From positions 659,501 through 723,500 of the forward strand of contig JAPFQT010000035.1 of NCBI GenBank assembly GCA_027627225.1: DNA of 64,000 nucleotides, given 5' to 3'. Positions 59,455 through 64,000 of this stretch are shown here, one piece after another. Both the position numbers and the translations under genes were made by a program. The notes under the pieces were generated by a model. It searched no databases and had not been told where the DNA came from. It worked only from the letters and a program-made list of their open reading frames with translations. Positions within the stretch are counted from its first letter, which is position 1. Every line of letters begins with the position of its first letter. This DNA is from Congeria kusceri. Taxonomy: Eukaryota; Mollusca; Bivalvia; Myida; Dreissenidae.

Positions 59455-60490
59455 ATGCAATCCCAAGCGAGGTCTCAATATAAGGTATCTATGTATGAAG
59501 TTTCATAAAAATATCTCGATGAGTTCTAAAGTTATTGAGCATAAAACCGTTTTTCTATTTGTAGTAACGGTGACCTTGACCGTGACCCAACTCACCTCAT
59601 ACGCAATCCCAGGCGAGGTCTTGATGTAAGGTATCTGTGTATAAAGTTTCATTAAAATATCTCAATGCATTCTCAAGTTATTGAGTGGAAACAGTTTTTC
59701 TATTTTTAGTAATGGTGACCTTGAACCCACCCATCCCATATGCAATGCCAAGTGAGGTCTCAATATAAGGTATCTATGTGCGAAGTTTCATTGATATAAC
59801 CGCTACGTTCTCAAGTTATTGAGCGGAAACCGTTTTTCTATTTTTTAGTAACGGTGACCTTGACCTTGATCCCACCCACCCATTATGCAATCCCAAGCGA
59901 GGTCGCGATGTAAGGTATCTATGTATAAAGTTTCATTACAATATCTCAATGCATTCTCAAGTTTTTGAGTGGAAACCGTTTCTCTATTTTTAGCAACGGT
60001 GACCTTGACCTTTGACCTGTTGAAATCAAAATTTATAGGGATCTTCCTTTTCTCTCAAGTAACCAGCTAACAACTTTCATGATCGTAGGTCAAAGTGTTC
60101 TCAAGATATCGTGCAGAAAGGAAATGGTCTACCGTTTTTCTATTTTTAGTAATGGTGACCTTGACCTTGACCCCACCCAACCCATATTAAATCCCAAGCG
60201 AGGTCTCGATGTAAGATATCTATGTATAAAGTTACATTAAAATATCTCAATGCATTCTCAAGTTTTTAAGGGGAAACCTTTTTCTATGTTTAGCAACCTT
60301 TGACCTGTTGACCTCAAAATGTGTAGGGTTCTTCCTTTTCTCCCAAGTAACCAGCGTACCAACTTTCATGATTGTAGGTCAAAGCGTTCTCAAGATATCG
60401 TGCGGAAAGGAAATGGTGTACAGACCTACCGACCGACCGACCTACTGACCGACGGTCGGACAGGTGCAAAGCAAGATACACCCACTTATT
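59455..60490 (+). repeat. Mixed array of 'gaccttgacc' units
   Basis: Six or so units of about 135 bp (ggtatctatgtataaagttt, ttgagcggaaaccgtttttc), interleaved with the gtaaccagc/ggtcaaagcgttctcaagat unit of 56291-57475. Ends with a (CCGA)n run. Two array types are mixed in one block. Confidence 0.8.
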
Positions 60491-62359
60491 CGAAGGGGGG
60501 CATAATTAACAACAACAGTATCAAAATCTTCATTAATTTTTGTTTTATTAGTCTACAGATATATAAAAAGATCTGCAAAATGCGTTCCTATACAGTAATA
60601 AATTTTTACAAAGTAAATACAGCGTACAGACATTTAACTAAATTCAGATTAACTAAAAAATTATTTGCCCTTAAATAGATTACATTTAATTCTGTTTCAC
60701 CACATTGTACGTTTAGACTTCTATGTGTGTACATTTTGAACAATTTTTGGAACATTTTGACCATAAAACACTGTACGTTTTGGTCGCTCTATGTTTTGAC
60801 CATAACTCGTTATTGTCGTGATCTCTCTATTCCGCGGTAATTGGTTATCTTCGGATTTTCATGCTTAATTGTGAACATCTAACATATGTTTGGTTTTCTT
60901 TAACGTACTATTATATATGCTAAGCTTACTATGAGTGGATCGTAATGATGTTCAGCAGTATTTTATTGTTAAAATCAATTGACATTATATTGAGAATAAA
61001 ACTGGCACAATATGTTGACAATGGCAAATATTTTTACAAGGGAGCTAACCTTGCAAGTCTTCAAATAGGTTACAAAAAACTATACAACACAAACATAACT
61101 CATGCCGATATCTTGTCTGCATGGTTTTCTGAAGTAATTGAACGTCCCTTTTATGAGTTACTGCCTGTTTATTCATTGTGCTCTCCGGCTATGGATGAAC
61201 TGCCCCCGTAACAATTGATGTCTCTTTTGACGTATGCCTTGTTCTAATTCATCACAACTGGTATGATTTATTTCCCCTGTTATTATTGCCTTCACCTGTT
61301 ATGATTGATTTTACCTGTTATGATTGATTTCCCCCGTTATGACTGACTTCTTTTTTATGAATAATATCAGCTGTTATGATTGATCTCAGATTTTATGACT
61401 GATCTCCTGTTATGATTGATTTCATCTGTTGTGACTGACCTCCCCTATATTGACTTGTATCCCTTGTTATAATTTATCTTCCCTGCTATAATTTTGATCA
61501 ACCATATTATGATTGATCTCCCTTGTTATAATTAATCTCCCTTGTTATAATTAATCTCCCTTGTTACCTCTGATTTCTATTGTTATGATCGATATTCCTT
61601 GTTAATATTGATAACTCCTATTCCAGCGATCCCGCCCCTGGTACTGCAGTATGGTCGAATATCTCCTTTATATGATTGGTCGTCTTTTTCTACTCATGAA
61701 GCTTAACGCTTGATCTTATATAATCATTGCAGAAACATACAAACATGTGATACAGTTTGAATATTCAGACATGTACAGTATATTATGTAAATCCATTGAT
61801 CTCCCCCTTTTATGAACTATCTCATTTGTTATAATGCATTGTTGCAATATATAATGTGTTACGTATTTGTTAACCTCTTTCAGGTTCTTTTGCAATGTAA
61901 GTGTTTCATGTAACTGTAATCATCTTCATTAAAGTACACAATTAATTAACGAAATGATTATCCAGTGTAGATTCTCTGTTATACTTTGCAAAATGCTGTG
62001 AATGACATATGAAAAAGGCTTGAAAGACAGACATTCCGTAGAGTTACTAAAATATGATTTTGCTTCGAAGTTAGTCAGGCAACGGAAAAGGACAATAGTG
62101 TGACACCGGCTGTTACTGTTGATGTTCAAGAAGAGGAATTATTATATTATTTCATCAAAGCAGAGACTGAACCCCAAAAAGTGTCCTGTGTTTTGTTAAA
62201 ACACAACCAACTACACGTTATTTTAGATGTAAAAATAACTCAAACTTGCTTATGAAAAAGCTTAGTTAGTTCCAAATAACAGTTTATTCAGAATAAACAC
62301 ACATTTCAAATGTTCGTGTCTAATCTACATAAAAAACTTAATAAGTTGTTGGCTTAGTT

Positions 62360-62477
62360 CACTGACTATAAACATTGGCTCCACCTCTGTTTGGAGGTGA
62401 ATGGAAAATGGACTTTGCATCGGCTCATTTTCCATTCACTTCCAAAAAAAGGTGGAGCCAGTGTATACAGACCAAGC
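62360..62477. mobile_element. 118-bp foldback MITE with empty site in the paralogue
   Basis: Nearly the whole element is a palindrome: ttggctccacctctgtttgg... against ...aaaaaaaggtggagccagtg. It is flanked by AGTT (62356-62359 and 62478-62481). The matching place in copy 1 of the duplication (near 49818-49822) has a single AGTT and no element, so this is an insertion after duplication. Confidence 0.8.
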
Positions 62478-62607
62478 AGTTGGTCTGCAAGTTTTCATCA
62501 CCCTAATACTTTCTGTCAACTAAGTTCCAATATGCGTGGAAACTATCTCCATTTAAACATTTGTCAACTGTCAAGAAGTACAATTATGCATGAAGAAACT
62601 GCCAAAA

Positions 62608-62611
<4 letters not shown>

Positions 62612-62638
<27 letters not shown>

Positions 62639-62650
62639 TAGTAATAATAA
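62612..62650. repeat. (TAA)n microsatellite
   Basis: About 13 triplets with two TAG interruptions; only four triplets are present in the duplicate copy near 50087. Confidence 0.95.
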
Positions 62651-62765
62651 TGCGTCAAGTTGTAAACAGACGAACAGATAAACAAACTGTAAGCACTCTG
62701 AGAGCTCAGACCTCCACCAGTTAAGCTACAAAACAATTTACATTTTCCAGAGATGTAGCATGTTA

Positions 62766-63375
62766 CTCCCCTTGCATGCATATCTGCCATGAACGAAGAA
62801 CCTTTCAACAATTCATGGAATACGACAGTGATCCAGATTACAACCAAAATACAACCGTTCGCTAATTGGCCAATTTCCAGCCTTCCCAGAAAAGTTCATG
62901 AAATTCCTTTCATAACTTTTAAAATAAAGTCACTTACAGACGATCGATAATAAAAAAACGGTAACAAAAACATAACCTATTTGGCGGATGCAACATAAAA
63001 CAAGCAACAAAAAGAAAACCCTTTAAGCATAGGTTACAAACACATTTCCTCCTTGATGGAGGTAACAAAACATGTTGAGCGGTCACCGTCTATGACAAAT
63101 ACAGAAACTAGAAATTATAATTTATACATGCAAAAGATATAGAGATAACATTCCAACATTCTACTAAATTACTGTCATATTACTGACAGTGTCATCTCTA
63201 TAAGTCTGTATACGTAAAATATTAATTAATAAGAAATAATACTTAACATTCCACAGTTTTTAGATAAAGTTACTTGGTCAAAATATTTATGAATAGGGGC
63301 CCAGGACAAATTTGCGATGTACGTTCTTTCTTAAGTAGACCTACATGTATTTAAATATTCTAATTATCAAATACT
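62766..63375. other. Intergenic, no gene recognised
   Basis: AT-rich without recognisable features. Confidence 0.3.
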
Positions 63376-63379
63376 ATTT

Positions 63380-63700
63380 TTGCCCCACATCGGGGTATAT
63401 TGGGTTTGCTAATGTCGGTCCGTCGGTCGGTCAGTTGGTAGACCGCTTTTGTTTCCGCTCTTGAAGTCCAACAGTTTTCATCGCTAAACTTGATGAAAAT
63501 GTTTGAGACAATATCATAGCCAAGGTTGATGATCAACCAATTTGTCCCAGGAAATGCAGAGTTATGGCCCTTGATTTATGTAATATTGGCCTTTTTGAAC
63601 AGTTTCCGCTCTCCGTGTCCAACAGTTTTCATTGAAACCTGATGTTTGTAAAAATGTTTAAACTTAGAGGGAGCATACCTGTTTTACAAACAGCTCCAAT
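63380..63700 (-). repeat. Dispersed repeat starting at a GCCCC/GGGGT hairpin
   Basis: Starts tgccccacatcggggtatat, which folds on itself, followed by a (GTCG)n-like run and two units with tccaacagttttcat. Read on the minus strand the hairpin would be the right-hand end, as in the other array elements. Confidence 0.5.
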
Positions 63701-63940
63701 GTTATGTCAGCAATTAATGTATTGCAAATAATTATTTTGATTAAACTACTGTACAGACAAATATGTGAGGGGATTCTTTCAGCACAATTTTGCGCCAACA
63801 AACACATACTTTGAATATAGGCTGCAGTAGTAGCAGTTGAAGTAGATCAATAGTAGAAATCGTGGCATGTGCAACTTTATTGGGTACGTTTTTTAATGAA
63901 TTAGCAATCAAACACTGCAATACTTTAAATCGTATACATT

Positions 63941-64000
63941 TTTCAGGCGTAGCTGTCTAACCCAACTTTTCACCTTTCTCAATATCCAGTAAATTGTTGT
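63941..64000 (+). repeat. Third copy of the inverted-repeat end motif
   Basis: tttttcaggcgtagctgtct here matches the inner ends of both arms at 40340-40365 and 41637-41660. Similarity fades after ctaa. The element is cut by the window end. Confidence 0.5.

Larger units (their letters stand above)
59105..62765 (+). repeat. Dispersed duplication, copy 2
   Basis: Collinear with 47190-50210, about 12 kb away and in the same orientation. It differs by an array insertion (59455-60490), loss of the 57-bp repeat, a shorter 19-bp array, a 118-bp foldback insertion (62360-62477) and an expanded (TAA)n at 62612-62650. Confidence 0.85.

Overview
The window reads as nuclear DNA of a marine or freshwater invertebrate, most likely a bivalve mollusc. 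It is AT-rich and gene-poor, with spliced genes and long introns. It holds an APE-type LINE with a PHD finger, several DNA-transposon derivatives, tRNA-derived SINEs, and many tandem arrays built on 'gaccttgacc'-type units, which are common in bivalve genomes. The B-box/NHL-like gene at 21-28 kb belongs to a protein family that is strongly expanded in bivalves. The organism call is inference; no search was possible.

Layout. 0-8 kb: a palindromic MITE copy, a candidate first coding exon (1395-1475), and a near-intact LINE on the minus strand (ORF 4029-7334). A second candidate first exon on the minus strand lies just beyond the LINE (7700-7766), and a CAT-rich microsatellite follows. 9.2-11.3 kb: a 65-bp minisatellite of about 33 units with a 520-bp higher-order period. 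11.5-20.9 kb: mostly unique AT-rich DNA. It carries two further candidate exons of a small plus-strand gene (12733-12822, 17268-17417), a decayed tRNA-Thr and a second MITE copy.

20.9-28 kb: the clearest cellular gene, a three-exon minus-strand B-box/coiled-coil/NHL-like protein of 568 aa. Its first intron is filled with a dumbbell MITE, a tandem-array element and a nested hAT-like insertion with an 8-bp target duplication. 28-32 kb: MITE copies, a pogo-like TIR element whose terminal repeat seems to have seeded a 17-bp minisatellite, and a tandemly duplicated 84-nt coding exon on the minus strand. 33-47 kb: array elements and a large inverted repeat (about 39.7-42.2 kb). 47-63 kb: a dispersed duplication of 3-3.6 kb (47.2-50.2 and 59.1-62.8 kb), two more nonautonomous DNA transposons (50.7-51.6 and 52.1-52.9 kb), further arrays, and two candidate exons of an unrecognised minus-strand gene (57.6-58.1 kb).

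The strongest recurring theme is a group of composite repeats. Their internal tandem units are unrelated, but their outer ends are alike: a short hairpin at the left end and a hairpin ending in GAGCT followed by A-rich sequence at the right end. This layout resembles nonautonomous Helitron/Helentron-type or 'pearl'-like bivalve repeats, and it is the best candidate here for an under-described element system. Intron-exon models rest on splice-site and phase logic only. Most of the other open frames are chance or repeat-derived.
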